A DNA stretch of 64,000 bases from Halobacillus_A sp043497005 (GTDB taxonomy: Bacteria; Bacillota; Bacilli; Bacillales; Halobacillaceae), in contig NZ_JBIEKE010000002.1 of the NCBI RefSeq assembly GCF_043497005.1, forward strand, positions 682,001-746,000. Direction: 5' to 3'. Below, piece after piece: positions 8,009 to 16,830 of the stretch. Every line of letters begins with the position of its first letter. The first letter of the stretch is position 1. The position numbers and the translations under genes are program-made. Under the pieces are notes generated by a model that worked only from the letters and a program-made list of their open reading frames with translations, had not been told where the DNA came from and searched no databases.

Positions 8009-9409
8009 TTAAAGTATAAATCTGCTTAAGTCTTTATTTTTAACAATTGTAGATAGTTTGCTCTCTACATATTGAGGGGTTATTTCAATCATTTCAAGAG
8101 TGACATCAGGTGCTTCAAAGGATAAGTCTTCCAGTAATTTTTCTAAGATTGTATGCAGACGGCGAGCTCCAATGTTATCTGTCTCCTGGTTTACCTCGTA
8201 AGCTATTTCAGCCAGTCTAGTTATAGCATCGTCAGAAAATTCAACCTTTATACCTTCTGTTTCAAGAAGTGCCTTATATTGTTTTAATAACGCATTGGAA
8301 GGCTCTACTAAAATATTTCGGAAATCTTCTACTGTTAACTTCTGCAATTCCACCCGGATCGGGAAGCGGCCTTGAAGTTCCGGAATCAAATCTGAAGGTT
8401 TTGCCATATGAAAGGCTCCGGCTGCGATGAACAAAATATGATCGGTTGAGACTGGTCCATATTTAGTGACAATCGTTGACCCTTCAATAATTGGAAGGAT
8501 ATCTCGCTGTACGCCCTCCCTGGAAACATTTGCCTGGTTTTCTCCCTTTGCAGCCACTTTATCAATTTCATCAATAAAGATCATTCCCGACTGCTCTACC
8601 TTTTCTACCGCTTCTTGGCCTACCTCATCCATATCTACTAACTTTTGAGCTTCTTCTTGAGTTAACACTTTTCTCGCTTTAGCTACGGTAAGTTTTCTTT
8701 TCTTCTTTTTCTTCGGCATAAATTGACTGAAAGCATCCTGCATATTCATGCCCATCTGTTCCATTCCCGAGCCCTGGAGCATATCAAACATAGAAGATTG
8801 CGATTCTTCGACTTCTACCGTCACCATATGGTCTTCAAGCTCTCCAAGATCCAATTGGTGTTGAATGCGGCTTCGCTTCGTTTCAACTTCTGCATCTTCA
8901 TTCGATTGATCTGACGACGAGGTAGTCTCTTGGTCACCTTGTTGGAAAAGCATTTCAAAAGGGTTTTTCATTGTGTTGTTCTGCTTTTTCTTTGAGGGCA
9001 CCAATAATTTCACTAGCCGCTTGTTGGCTTGCTCTTCCGCACGGTCTTTTACAGCTTCCATCTTTTCTTCTTTTACCATACGCACTGCCATTTCCACCAG
9101 GTCGCGAACCATTGATTCAACATCACGACCTACGTACCCTACTTCTGTAAATTTAGTAGCTTCTACCTTAACAAAAGGCGCACCTACAAGTTTAGCCAGT
9201 CTTCTGGCAACCTCTGTCTTACCGACACCAGTAGGACCCATCATTAAAATGTTTTTAGGAACGACTTCATGCTTTAAATCATCGGTCAGCTGCATGCGAC
9301 GGTATCGATTTCGCAGGGCTACTGCTACTGATCGTTTCGCATCTGTCTGGCCTATGATATATTGATCCAATCGCTCAACAATTTGTTTAGGTGTTAATTT
9401 AATGGACAC
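8009..9409 (-). CDS. hslU: ATP-dependent protease ATPase subunit HslU (ClpY)
   Basis: 466 residues. HslU is the AAA+ hexamer that unfolds substrates and feeds them to the HslV peptidase. Walker A GPTGVGKT lies at residues 58-65 and Walker B FIDEID at about 278-283. Between them is the charged, low-complexity I-domain (lysine run KKKKKRK at about 233-239). The C-terminus RFIL is the tail that docks into HslV. The start is GTG at 9409 behind AGGAGG, 12 bases after hslV. Confidence 0.98.
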   Translation of the reverse strand: MSIKLTPKQIVERLDQYIIGQTDAKRSVAVALRNRYRRMQLTDDLKHEVVPKNILMMGPTGVGKTEVARRLAKLVGAPFVKVEATKFTEVGYVGRDVESMVRDLVEMAVRMVKEEKMEAVKDRAEEQANKRLVKLLVPSKKKQNNTMKNPFEMLFQQGDQETTSSSDQSNEDAEVETKRSRIQHQLDLGELEDHMVTVEVEESQSSMFDMLQGSGMEQMGMNMQDAFSQFMPKKKKKRKLTVAKARKVLTQEEAQKLVDMDEVGQEAVEKVEQSGMIFIDEIDKVAAKGENQANVSREGVQRDILPIIEGSTIVTKYGPVSTDHILFIAAGAFHMAKPSDLIPELQGRFPIRVELQKLTVEDFRNILVEPSNALLKQYKALLETEGIKVEFSDDAITRLAEIAYEVNQETDNIGARRLHTILEKLLEDLSFEAPDVTLEMIEITPQYVESKLSTIVKNKDLSRFIL

Positions 9410-9421
9410 GGTGCAGACCTC

Positions 9422-9967
9422 CTATTCCAAAACCTCTAACGTAATATGATTATTCGTAAACACGCAAATTTCTCCAGCTATTTCCAAGGAAGCACGAGCG
9501 ATATCTTCAGCTGACTGTTCAGATGAATATCTTTTTAATGCGCGGCCTGCACTAAGAGCATAGTTTCCTCCTGAACCAATAGCTAAAATTCCATCGTCAG
9601 GTTCTATAACTTCTCCAGTGCCTGACACTAAAAACATTTTATCCTTATTCATGACAATTAACATTGCTTCAAGCTTACGTAGAACAGTATCACTGCGCCA
9701 TTCTTTTGCCAGTTCTACCGAAGCTCTCGCTAAGTTTCCATCATATGCTTCCAGTTTGGCTTCGAATTTTTCAAAGAGTGTAAATGCATCGGCTACAGAG
9801 CCCGCAAATCCAGCCAATACTTCATCATTAAATAATTTTCGTACTTTAACGGCTTTATGCTTCATGACCACTTGATTGCCAAGAGTCACTTGACCGTCTC
9901 CACTCATCGCAGCTTTGCCTTTATGCTGGACAGCGAATATTGTTGTTGCATGAAATTGACGATCCAT
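9422..9967 (-). CDS. hslV: ATP-dependent protease subunit HslV (ClpQ/CodW)
   Basis: 181 residues, the proteasome-beta-like peptidase of the HslUV complex. Family landmarks are SGDGQVTLG, AGFAGSVADAFTLFE and IGSGGNYALSAGRAL. It begins MDRQFHATTIF, so the threonine aligned with the E. coli Thr1 nucleophile is several residues in and must be exposed by processing. B. subtilis ClpQ was reported to use an N-terminal serine after Met; here residue 2 is Asp. ATG 9967 has GAGGTGAT upstream. Confidence 0.97.
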   Translation of the reverse strand: MDRQFHATTIFAVQHKGKAAMSGDGQVTLGNQVVMKHKAVKVRKLFNDEVLAGFAGSVADAFTLFEKFEAKLEAYDGNLARASVELAKEWRSDTVLRKLEAMLIVMNKDKMFLVSGTGEVIEPDDGILAIGSGGNYALSAGRALKRYSSEQSAEDIARASLEIAGEICVFTNNHITLEVLE

Positions 9968-9979
9968 TCCATCACCTCT

Positions 9980-10888
9980 TCATTTATTAGCGCGAGGATG
10001 ACTATTCATATATACATGACGGAGTCGATCCTTCGTAACGTGCGTGTAGATTTGTGTAGAAGATAAATGTTCGTGCCCCAGTAACTCCTGTACAGAGCGC
10101 AAGTCTGCACCTTCATTAAGCAGATGAGTTGCAAATGTATGTCTAAGCTTATGGGGATGGATATCTACTGTTAAAGCTGCGTCCTCTACCATTTTATTCA
10201 AAATCGTTCGAATGCCTCTGGCTGTTAACGGCCCTCCTCGAGCATTAAGAAAGACACGGGAAGTTCCTTCTGATTTTTCACTCTGAAGTTTGGGACGCCC
10301 TTCTTGTAAGTATGTTGTTAAAGCGTCAAAGGCAAACTGGCCGAAAGGGACATATCTCTCTTTTCGCCCCTTTCCTCTAACGAGAAGAGTGGATAAAGAA
10401 AAATCAATATCCCCTAGCTCTAACTGCTCGCACTCACTCACACGCATACCTGTTCCATATAACAGCTCAATCAAGGCTTGATTACGCTGCCCTAATGGGG
10501 TCGTCACATCGCTTACCTCAAATAAGTATTTAATTTCCTCTTCATAAAAAAATTGCGGAATTGGATGTTCACTTTTAGGCATCCGCACATTAAGAAAAGG
10601 GTTTTGTTCTACTAATTTTTCTCTTTCTAAAAAACGGTAAAAGCTTCGTAAGCAGGATAGTTTTCGTGAAATGCTCCTCCTTGAAAGCTGCTTATTGTGA
10701 AGTTGTGATAAATAGACCCTGATGACAGAATAATCGACTTGCTTTAACGATTCCACGGATTCAGCTTTTAAAAAATCTTTAAAGTCTCGCAGGTCTTCCT
10801 TATAGTTTGTAATCGTTAAAGAAGAAGCGTTCTTCTCAATTTGTAAATATTCAACGAATAAATTTTTTTGACGTTCGATTTCGTTCAT
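9980..10888 (-). CDS. xerC: Tyrosine recombinase XerC (CodV)
   Basis: 302 residues with an N-terminal SAM-like core-binding domain and a C-terminal catalytic domain. All active-site residues are visible: Arg149, Lys173, His246, Arg249, His272 and Tyr281 (HPHKLRHTFATHLL, then GHEHLSSTQIYTHV). XerC acts with XerD at dif to resolve chromosome dimers. ATG 10888 has GAGGTGA upstream. It is first in the codY operon, with a strong promoter about 180 bases upstream. In B. subtilis trmFO precedes it, but not here. Confidence 0.96.
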   Translation of the reverse strand: MNEIERQKNLFVEYLQIEKNASSLTITNYKEDLRDFKDFLKAESVESLKQVDYSVIRVYLSQLHNKQLSRRSISRKLSCLRSFYRFLEREKLVEQNPFLNVRMPKSEHPIPQFFYEEEIKYLFEVSDVTTPLGQRNQALIELLYGTGMRVSECEQLELGDIDFSLSTLLVRGKGRKERYVPFGQFAFDALTTYLQEGRPKLQSEKSEGTSRVFLNARGGPLTARGIRTILNKMVEDAALTVDIHPHKLRHTFATHLLNEGADLRSVQELLGHEHLSSTQIYTHVTKDRLRHVYMNSHPRANK

Positions 10889-11070
10889 ATTTCACCTCAC
10901 AAAGCGTCTAAATTTTATCACACTATTCACTAAAATAACAATTCATTTAATGAAATTGTAATAACATTCTGAATTGTTCATGACTCACTTCTATTATTAT
11001 ACGGCTATTGAAGTAAAAAATAAACGATTACAAATAATTACTGTCAAGTATATATCCTTACCAAACCGTA

Positions 11071-11099
11071 ATTATAGCTTTCCATAAGGACGGTGTCAA
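11071..11099 (-). promoter_or_regulatory. Consensus sigma-A promoter upstream of xerC-hslV-hslU-codY
   Basis: On the minus strand TTGACA (11094-11099) and TATAAT (11071-11076) are separated by exactly 17 bases, a perfect sigma-A match. The predicted start is near 11064, leaving a leader of about 175 bases before xerC. It lies just downstream of the topA terminator, so it defines a separate operon. Confidence 0.85.
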
Positions 11100-11126
11100 A
11101 TATTTTCATAGCACGAGTCAATAAGA

Positions 11127-11154
11127 AAACCTGCGGCATATGCAGCGCAGGTTT
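11127..11154 (-). terminator. topA terminator
   Basis: AAACCTGCG (11127-11135) pairs with CGCAGGTTT (11146-11154). Reading the minus strand, the stem runs into TTTTCTTATT, a typical intrinsic terminator seven bases after the topA stop. Confidence 0.85.
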
Positions 11155-11161
11155 CTTCCAG

Positions 11162-13237
11162 CTAAGATTGCTGTTCTTCTTTATAATCACATTCGGTACA
11201 TTGGATTTGGGTGCCTTTTTTGGCTTTCTTCTCAACGAGTAGCGATTCACATTTCGGACAAGGACGTGAGATCGGTTTATCCCATGAAATAAAATCACAT
11301 TCAGGATATTGATCACACCCGAAAAACTTGCGGTTTTTCTTACTCTTCCGTTCGACTACTTCGCCTTCTTTACACTTAGGACAAGTCACATCTATTTTCT
11401 TAAGAATAGGTTTGGTATTGCGGCAGTCTGGAAAGTTGGAGCAAGCGAGGAATTTTCCATACCGCCCCATCTTATATACCATTTCGTGGCCGCATTTTTC
11501 GCAATCTATGCCTGCGGGTTCATCTTTAATCTCTACGTGTTCCATCTCTTTTTCAGCTTTTTCAAGTCTAGGTTGAAAACCTTGATAAAATTGAGAGATT
11601 GTAGTTACCCAATCCTGCTTTCCTTCTTCAATTGAATCAAGGTCATCTTCCATTCCTTTTGTGAAATCCACATCAATGATTTCAGGAAAATATTCTTTTA
11701 ATTGCTCCAGGACAATCTCACCAAGTTCAGTAGGCACAAATCGTTTATTATCCAGTGCCACATAACCTCTTCGCTGAATTGTATCCAGTGTAGGTGCATA
11801 GGTTGAAGGTCGGCCGATCCCCAGTTCCTCCAGTGTGCGTACGAGACGCGCTTCTGTATATCGTGGAGGCGGCTGCGTAAAGTGTTGATTAGGTTTAATA
11901 GCTTCTGCCTTTACGGTCATCCCTTCTTCAAGGCGTGGCAGCAGTTTGTCCTTTTCTTTTTTATTATCGTCGCGGCCTTCAATATAAACCTTCATAAATC
12001 CTTTAAACTTCACTTCTGAACCAGTTGCTCTAAACTCGACACCTTCATTATAGAGATGAACCGTCATTGTATCTAATACCGCTGGAGCCATTTGACTAGC
12101 AATAAATCTATCCCATATGAGTTTATACAGGCGGTATTGATCTCTAGATAATAAGCTCTTCATCGCTTTAGGGTCTCTGCTGGCTCCTGTTGGACGGATG
12201 GCTTCGTGAGCATCTTGAGCTCCACCTTGCTTCTTCTCACTACTGCTTTTCGTTAAATATTCTTTGCCGAAATTGTTTTCGATATAAGATTTTGCATCTT
12301 CTTTAGCTGAATTTGACAGCCTCGTGGAATCCGTACGCATATATGTGATTAAACCTGTAATTCCTTGTTTTCCTTTCAGGTCAATACCTTCATACAACTG
12401 TTGAGCTACCATCATCGTTTTCTTCGCTCGAAAGTTAAGCTTTCGAGCAGCTTCCTGCTGTAAAGAAGAGGTCGTAAATGGCTGAGAAGGGTTTCTTCTT
12501 CTTTCTCTCTTATTTACTTTTTCAATCGAAAACTGATCGCCATTCATTTTGTTCTGTATTTCTTTGACATCTTCTTCTGTATTAAGTTCTTTTTTCTTCC
12601 CATCTACTCCATAGAAAGAGCCTTCAAATTTTTCTTTATCTTTTAAGAAATCTGCATCGATCGTCCAATATTCTTCTGGTTCGAATTTTTTAATTTCATT
12701 TTCACGATCAATTATGATTTTTACAGCAACCGACTGCACACGTCCTGCACTTAGTCCTTTTTTCACTTTTTTCCATAGAATCGGACTTATGTTATAACCA
12801 ACCAGACGATCAAGTACACGTCTCGCCTGCTGAGCATCTACTAAGTCAGAATCAATGGTCCGGGGCTGTTTAAAGGAATCTTTAATCGCATCTTTAGTTA
12901 TTTCGTTAAATACGACCCGGCATTCTGATTTTTGATCAATATCTAAACTATGAGCTAAGTGCCACGCGATTGCTTCCCCTTCGCGGTCGGGGTCGGCAGC
13001 AAGATACACACGTTTTGCTTTTTTAGCTGCTGTTTTTAATTCTTTTAATACTGGTCCTTTTCCTCTTATTGTAATGTATTTAGGTTCAAATTCATTTTTA
13101 ACATCAACACCCATTTGACTTCTAGGTAAGTCTCTTATGTGTCCTAATGATGCTTTTACTTTGTATTTCTTTCCAAGGTATCGTTCAATCGTCTTTGCTT
13201 TAGCTGGAGATTCAACGATTACAAGATAATCTGCCAT
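11162..13237 (-). CDS. topA: DNA topoisomerase I
   Basis: 691 residues. Type IA topoisomerase that relaxes negative supercoils. The TOPRIM domain is at the N-terminus (VIVESPAKAKTIERYLG; acidic DPDREGEAIAWH). The catalytic tyrosine is in ITYMRTDS, at about Tyr299. Three C-terminal zinc-ribbon-like modules follow (CEKCGHEM, CPKCKEGE, CPKCESLL). I chose ATG 13237 because GGGAGG lies at good distance and it gives the usual MADYLVIVESPAK start; the longer frame from 13252 overlaps that site. Own promoter upstream. Confidence 0.98.
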   Translation of the reverse strand: MADYLVIVESPAKAKTIERYLGKKYKVKASLGHIRDLPRSQMGVDVKNEFEPKYITIRGKGPVLKELKTAAKKAKRVYLAADPDREGEAIAWHLAHSLDIDQKSECRVVFNEITKDAIKDSFKQPRTIDSDLVDAQQARRVLDRLVGYNISPILWKKVKKGLSAGRVQSVAVKIIIDRENEIKKFEPEEYWTIDADFLKDKEKFEGSFYGVDGKKKELNTEEDVKEIQNKMNGDQFSIEKVNKRERRRNPSQPFTTSSLQQEAARKLNFRAKKTMMVAQQLYEGIDLKGKQGITGLITYMRTDSTRLSNSAKEDAKSYIENNFGKEYLTKSSSEKKQGGAQDAHEAIRPTGASRDPKAMKSLLSRDQYRLYKLIWDRFIASQMAPAVLDTMTVHLYNEGVEFRATGSEVKFKGFMKVYIEGRDDNKKEKDKLLPRLEEGMTVKAEAIKPNQHFTQPPPRYTEARLVRTLEELGIGRPSTYAPTLDTIQRRGYVALDNKRFVPTELGEIVLEQLKEYFPEIIDVDFTKGMEDDLDSIEEGKQDWVTTISQFYQGFQPRLEKAEKEMEHVEIKDEPAGIDCEKCGHEMVYKMGRYGKFLACSNFPDCRNTKPILKKIDVTCPKCKEGEVVERKSKKNRKFFGCDQYPECDFISWDKPISRPCPKCESLLVEKKAKKGTQIQCTECDYKEEQQS

Positions 13238-13295
13238 GTAGTTTCCTCCCATAGAGGTTTTTCTGTTTTATTATATATATCACAAATCTTCCCTA

Positions 13296-13324
13296 TTATT
13301 AAATAGAATGAAACCGTTTGTCAA
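13296..13324 (-). promoter_or_regulatory. Candidate sigma-A promoter for topA
   Basis: A perfect TTGACA (13319-13324, minus strand) is followed after 17 bases by TAATAA (13296-13301). The -10 is poor, so the call depends on the -35 and the position 60 bases before topA. Confidence 0.5.
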
Positions 13325-13393
13325 ACTTACCTCATTATTTTATTCTTTCCATTGCAGGCTTTATCCCTCTTAAAAACTGTTTTAATTAATTTT

Positions 13394-14272
13394 TTAATTT
13401 TTCTCACAGTATCCTTCTAATATATCCTCATAGCTCTGTACAAGCCTGGCTCCCTGCTGAATAATATGGTGACACCCTTCGCTTGTTGACGCTCCTACAG
13501 GACCAGGTACAGCATATATATCACGCCCTTGCTCCAACGCCTGATCTACAGTAATAAGTGAGCCGCTTCTCACTCTAGCTTCAATGACGAGTGTTGCTTC
13601 TGAAAGACCTGAAATAATTCTGTTTCTTTCGGGAAAATGGTACTTTTTTGGAGGCTGATCAGGAGGATATTCACTAATAATGATGTGATTTTTCGCTAAA
13701 TTGTCGAATAATTGCTGATGATTTTTGGGGTACAAGTGGTGAAACCCCGATCCTATAACTGCTATTGTCTTTCCATTGTGCCCCAGCGCGATTTTATGTG
13801 CATGCTGATCGATACCCTTAGCCATGCCGCTGACAATTGTAAAATTCGCTTGAACTAGAGGAGGGAGAATCTTATTCATTGCGGAAAAAGCATAATGAGA
13901 AGGGGTCCTCGTACCTACCACACTAAGGTTTAAGGGGGTATGAAGATGTTGGATATTTCCTCGTGCATATAACATTAGAGGAGGGTCGGGGATCGTACGT
14001 AATGAAGGAGGGTATTGCTTGTCATAATACGTGATGTAATGATAATTTGTTCTATTTTTGTCGAGTTTCTTCATTATATAGGGATTCGTTATAAATTGAT
14101 AAATTTTAGAGGATCTTGAAATAGGAATTTTAAGGGCTTCTGCAAATTGTTCAGGGGTGATTTGTCGTAGAGATGGAAGCAGATCATTCACGCTCAAGAT
14201 TTTTCTCAATAAAGAACGGGTGACTTGGGGGCATTCATGAAGAGCAATTAGATTTTCTTTTAATACAGTCAT
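13394..14272 (-). CDS. dprA: DNA-processing protein DprA (Smf)
   Basis: 292 residues. DprA binds incoming single-stranded DNA during transformation, protects it and loads RecA. The Rossmann-like core is clear: SVVGTRTPSHYA, VSGMAKGIDQHAH, TIAVIGSGFHHLYP and FPERNRIISGLSEATLVIEA. It lies between sucD and topA as in B. subtilis. The short size and lack of an extended C-terminal winged helix are normal for Bacilli. ATG at 14272. Confidence 0.95.
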   Translation of the reverse strand: MTVLKENLIALHECPQVTRSLLRKILSVNDLLPSLRQITPEQFAEALKIPISRSSKIYQFITNPYIMKKLDKNRTNYHYITYYDKQYPPSLRTIPDPPLMLYARGNIQHLHTPLNLSVVGTRTPSHYAFSAMNKILPPLVQANFTIVSGMAKGIDQHAHKIALGHNGKTIAVIGSGFHHLYPKNHQQLFDNLAKNHIIISEYPPDQPPKKYHFPERNRIISGLSEATLVIEARVRSGSLITVDQALEQGRDIYAVPGPVGASTSEGCHHIIQQGARLVQSYEDILEGYCEKN

Positions 14273-14309
14273 CTACAAGCCTCACTTCTACAAGTATTTA
14301 ATTATAGTG

Positions 14310-14338
14310 AAAACCGTGCCTGGGAGAGGCACGGTTTT
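14310..14338 (-). terminator. sucCD terminator
   Basis: AAAACCGTGCC and GGCACGGTTTT form an 11-bp stem with a seven-base loop (14310-14338) a few bases after sucD. On the minus strand the second arm ends in TTTT followed by CAC. The GC-rich stem and position support termination between sucD and dprA. Confidence 0.8.
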
Positions 14339-14343
14339 CTATT

Positions 14344-15249
14344 TTATAAATGAGTTTTACAAGTCTCAAAGAGGTTTTCTTTCTTTAAAACATCAATGAG
14401 TGTTTCGCCCATGACAGAAGGCGTTTCCGCTACTTCAATTCCACATTCATTCATAACGCGGATCTTTTCATCTGCCGTCCCTTTACCTCCGGAGATGATC
14501 GCACCAGCATGGCCCATACGTTTTCCTGGAGGTGCTGTACGACCGCCGATAAACCCTACTACAGGTTTATCCATATTGGCTTTTACCCACTCAGCTGCTT
14601 CTTCTTCAGCTGTACCGCCAATTTCTCCGATCATGATAACCGCTTTCGTGTCATCATCCTCATTAAGTGCTTTAAGGACGTCAATAAAGTCTGTACCGTT
14701 TACAGGGTCTCCGCCTATACCAACAGCTGTAGACTGTCCAAGCCCTGCTTCAGACAGCTGGTGAACGGCCTCATAAGTTAATGTACCTGAACGAGATACA
14801 ACTCCTACATGACCTTTCTTATGGATATAACCAGGCATAATTCCAATTTTACACTCATCAGGTGTGATGACACCCGGGCAGTTAGGACCGACCAGACGTG
14901 TTTTCTTGCCTTCCATGTAACGCTTCACTTTTACCATATCAAGCACTGGAATATGCTCAGTTATACATATCGCAAGATCCAACTCTGCATCTGTTGCCTC
15001 CATAATAGCATCTGCAGCAAATGGCGCAGGCACATAAATAACAGAAGCTGTAGCCCCAGTCTTCTCGACAGCTTCGGATACAGTATTAAACACTGGTATA
15101 CCCTCTACTTCTGTTCCACCTTTACCGGGGGTTACCCCACCAACAATTTGCGTTCCATATTCGACCATCTGTTTCGTATGAAAAAGGGCTGTTGAACCAG
15201 TAATCCCTTGTACAATTACTTTTGTGTCCTTATTAATATATACACTCAT
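14344..15249 (-). CDS. sucD: Succinyl-CoA synthetase subunit alpha
   Basis: 301 residues. With SucC it interconverts succinyl-CoA and succinate with nucleotide phosphorylation in the TCA cycle. The CoA-binding N-terminal part (VQGITGSTALFHTKQMVEYGT) and the phospho-histidine loop (GKRMGHAGAIISGGKGTADEK) are intact. It begins 16 bases after sucC in a two-gene operon. Confidence 0.98.
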   Translation of the reverse strand: MSVYINKDTKVIVQGITGSTALFHTKQMVEYGTQIVGGVTPGKGGTEVEGIPVFNTVSEAVEKTGATASVIYVPAPFAADAIMEATDAELDLAICITEHIPVLDMVKVKRYMEGKKTRLVGPNCPGVITPDECKIGIMPGYIHKKGHVGVVSRSGTLTYEAVHQLSEAGLGQSTAVGIGGDPVNGTDFIDVLKALNEDDDTKAVIMIGEIGGTAEEEAAEWVKANMDKPVVGFIGGRTAPPGKRMGHAGAIISGGKGTADEKIRVMNECGIEVAETPSVMGETLIDVLKKENLFETCKTHL

Positions 15250-15265
15250 TCCATTCCCCGCCTTT

Positions 15266-16426
15266 CTACTTCACTAGTTCTACGATTTTTTGTGCACCGT
15301 TTGCCATGGAATCTGCTGAAGTAATATTTAGTCCAGATTCATCAAGAATTTTCTTACCAGCTTCTACGTTTGTCCCCTCTAGTCTTACTACAAGAGGAAG
15401 TGTTAGTCCAATTTGTTTCGTTGCTTCAACAACACCTTCAGCAATAATGTCACACTTCATAATTCCGCCAAAAATATTGACGAAGATTCCTTTAACATTA
15501 TCATCTGATAAAATAATTTTGAACGCTTCTGTTACTTTTTCCGTAGTTGCTCCGCCTCCAACATCTAAGAAGTTGGCAGGATCTCCTTTATAGTGCTTAA
15601 TCGTATCCATAGTAGCCATAGCTAGACCTGCCCCATTAACCATGCAGCCGATGTTTCCATCAAGTGCAATGTAGCTTAAGTCAAACTTAGATGCTTCAAT
15701 TTCTTTTGGATCTTCCTCATCCAGATCTCGTAGATCAGCTATGTCTTTTTGGCGATACAGTGCATTATCATCGAAGTTCAACTTAGAGTCCAATGCAAGG
15801 ACATCTCCGTCTCCCGTAGTAACAAGCGGGTTAATTTCAGCAATGGAACAATCCTTTTGCACGAAAACGTCATAAAGTCCAAGCATAAATTTAACCGCTT
15901 TACCGAGTGCTTCTTTCGGAATGTTAATGTTAAATGCTAAACGGCGTGCCTGAAAAGGCGTTAAACCTGTTACAGGATCTATAACTTCCTTAAAGATCTT
16001 CTCAGGCGTCTTTTCTGCTACTTCTTCAATTTCAGTTCCGCCCTCTTCAGATGCCATCATCGTTACCTTACTAGTCGCGCGGTCTAATACTAAACCGACA
16101 TAATATTCGCTCTTAATGTCGCACCCTTCTTCGATTAGTAAGCGCTTTACTTCTTTACCTTCGGAACCGGTCTGATGGGTTACAAGCGTTTTCCCCAGTA
16201 TTTCATCAGCGTATGTACGCACTTCGTCAAGATTTTTTGCAATCTTAACTCCACCGGCTTTTCCACGACCGCCTGCATGGATTTGTGCTTTTACTACAGT
16301 GACACTGCTATCTAGCTTCTTAGCTGCTTCAACAGCTTCATCAACTGAATATGCCACATGGCCTTTTGGCACTGGAACGCCAAAATCGCTCATAATTTGT
16401 TTACCTTGATACTCATGAATATTCAT
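15266..16426 (-). CDS. sucC: Succinyl-CoA synthetase subunit beta
   Basis: 386 residues, full length. ATP-grasp nucleotide-binding subunit of succinyl-CoA synthetase. It begins MNIHEYQGKQIMSDFGVPVPKG and has the HAGGRGKAGGVK loop, the metal-binding EINPLV and the C-terminal NIFGGIMKCDIIAEGV. GGGAGGATG precedes ATG 16426, and a promoter lies directly upstream. Confidence 0.98.
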   Translation of the reverse strand: MNIHEYQGKQIMSDFGVPVPKGHVAYSVDEAVEAAKKLDSSVTVVKAQIHAGGRGKAGGVKIAKNLDEVRTYADEILGKTLVTHQTGSEGKEVKRLLIEEGCDIKSEYYVGLVLDRATSKVTMMASEEGGTEIEEVAEKTPEKIFKEVIDPVTGLTPFQARRLAFNINIPKEALGKAVKFMLGLYDVFVQKDCSIAEINPLVTTGDGDVLALDSKLNFDDNALYRQKDIADLRDLDEEDPKEIEASKFDLSYIALDGNIGCMVNGAGLAMATMDTIKHYKGDPANFLDVGGGATTEKVTEAFKIILSDDNVKGIFVNIFGGIMKCDIIAEGVVEATKQIGLTLPLVVRLEGTNVEAGKKILDESGLNITSADSMANGAQKIVELVK

Positions 16427-16460
16427 GTTTCATCCTCCCATCAAATTTCACTGCATTATC

Positions 16461-16490
16461 ATTGTATAAAAAAAGGTCATCAATTGTCCA
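16461..16490 (-). promoter_or_regulatory. Sigma-A promoter for sucCD
   Basis: Minus strand TGGACA (16485-16490) and TACAAT (16461-16466) with an 18-base spacer. The predicted start lies about 28 bases before sucC. This separates sucCD from the ylqH end upstream. Confidence 0.6.
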
Positions 16491-16557
16491 CACTAACCTG
16501 TTTTTCTGTCGAAAAATTCAATATGTTTACTTCCAATATATTATGTAAATAAAAATT

Positions 16558-16830
16558 TCACTTATGCTGGATCTCTTGATCTGTTCGATAAATAAATGCA
16601 AAAACTTCCGCGACTACGTGATAAAGTTCCTCTGGAATCTGTTCATGGATGTTCAACTGTGATAAAAGTTCCACTAACGTGCTGTCTTCTTGAATAGGAA
16701 TTCCCTCTTCTTTCGCTTTTTCTAAAATGTTATCAGCCACGTAACCTTTCCCTTTAGCTAAAACGTGAGGAGCTGATTGCTGCTCAGTCTTATATCCCAG
16801 GGCTACAGCTTGTTTTCTTTTTTGATTCAT
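16558..16830 (-). CDS. ylqH: FlhB C-terminal-domain-like protein YlqH (export switch homologue)
   Basis: 90 residues with no membrane segment. From residue 7 (QAVALGYKTEQQSAPHVLAKG) to the end (IPEELYHVVAEVFAFIYR) it follows the cytoplasmic C-terminal domain of FlhB/YscU. It starts where FlhB is cut at NPTH: in FlhB the text reads NPTHYAVAL, here NQKRKQAVAL. It thus resembles the FlhB fragment after autocleavage, like the orphan FlhX of Helicobacter pylori. It overlaps ylqG by four bases and is probably co-translated. Function in Bacilli is not established; a role in export substrate switching is inferred. Confidence 0.85.
   Translation of the reverse strand: MNQKRKQAVALGYKTEQQSAPHVLAKGKGYVADNILEKAKEEGIPIQEDSTLVELLSQLNIHEQIPEELYHVVAEVFAFIYRTDQEIQHK

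Noticed and set aside
10996..11047. Second promoter from TTGACA (11042-11047) and TATAAT (10996-11001) before xerC
   Set aside because: The boxes are about 40 bases apart, far too wide for sigma-A. The -10 may work alone but there is no support.
11044..11316. 90-codon minus-strand ORF overlapping the end of topA
   Set aside because: It is out of frame with the topA zinc-ribbon end and runs through the terminator and promoter.
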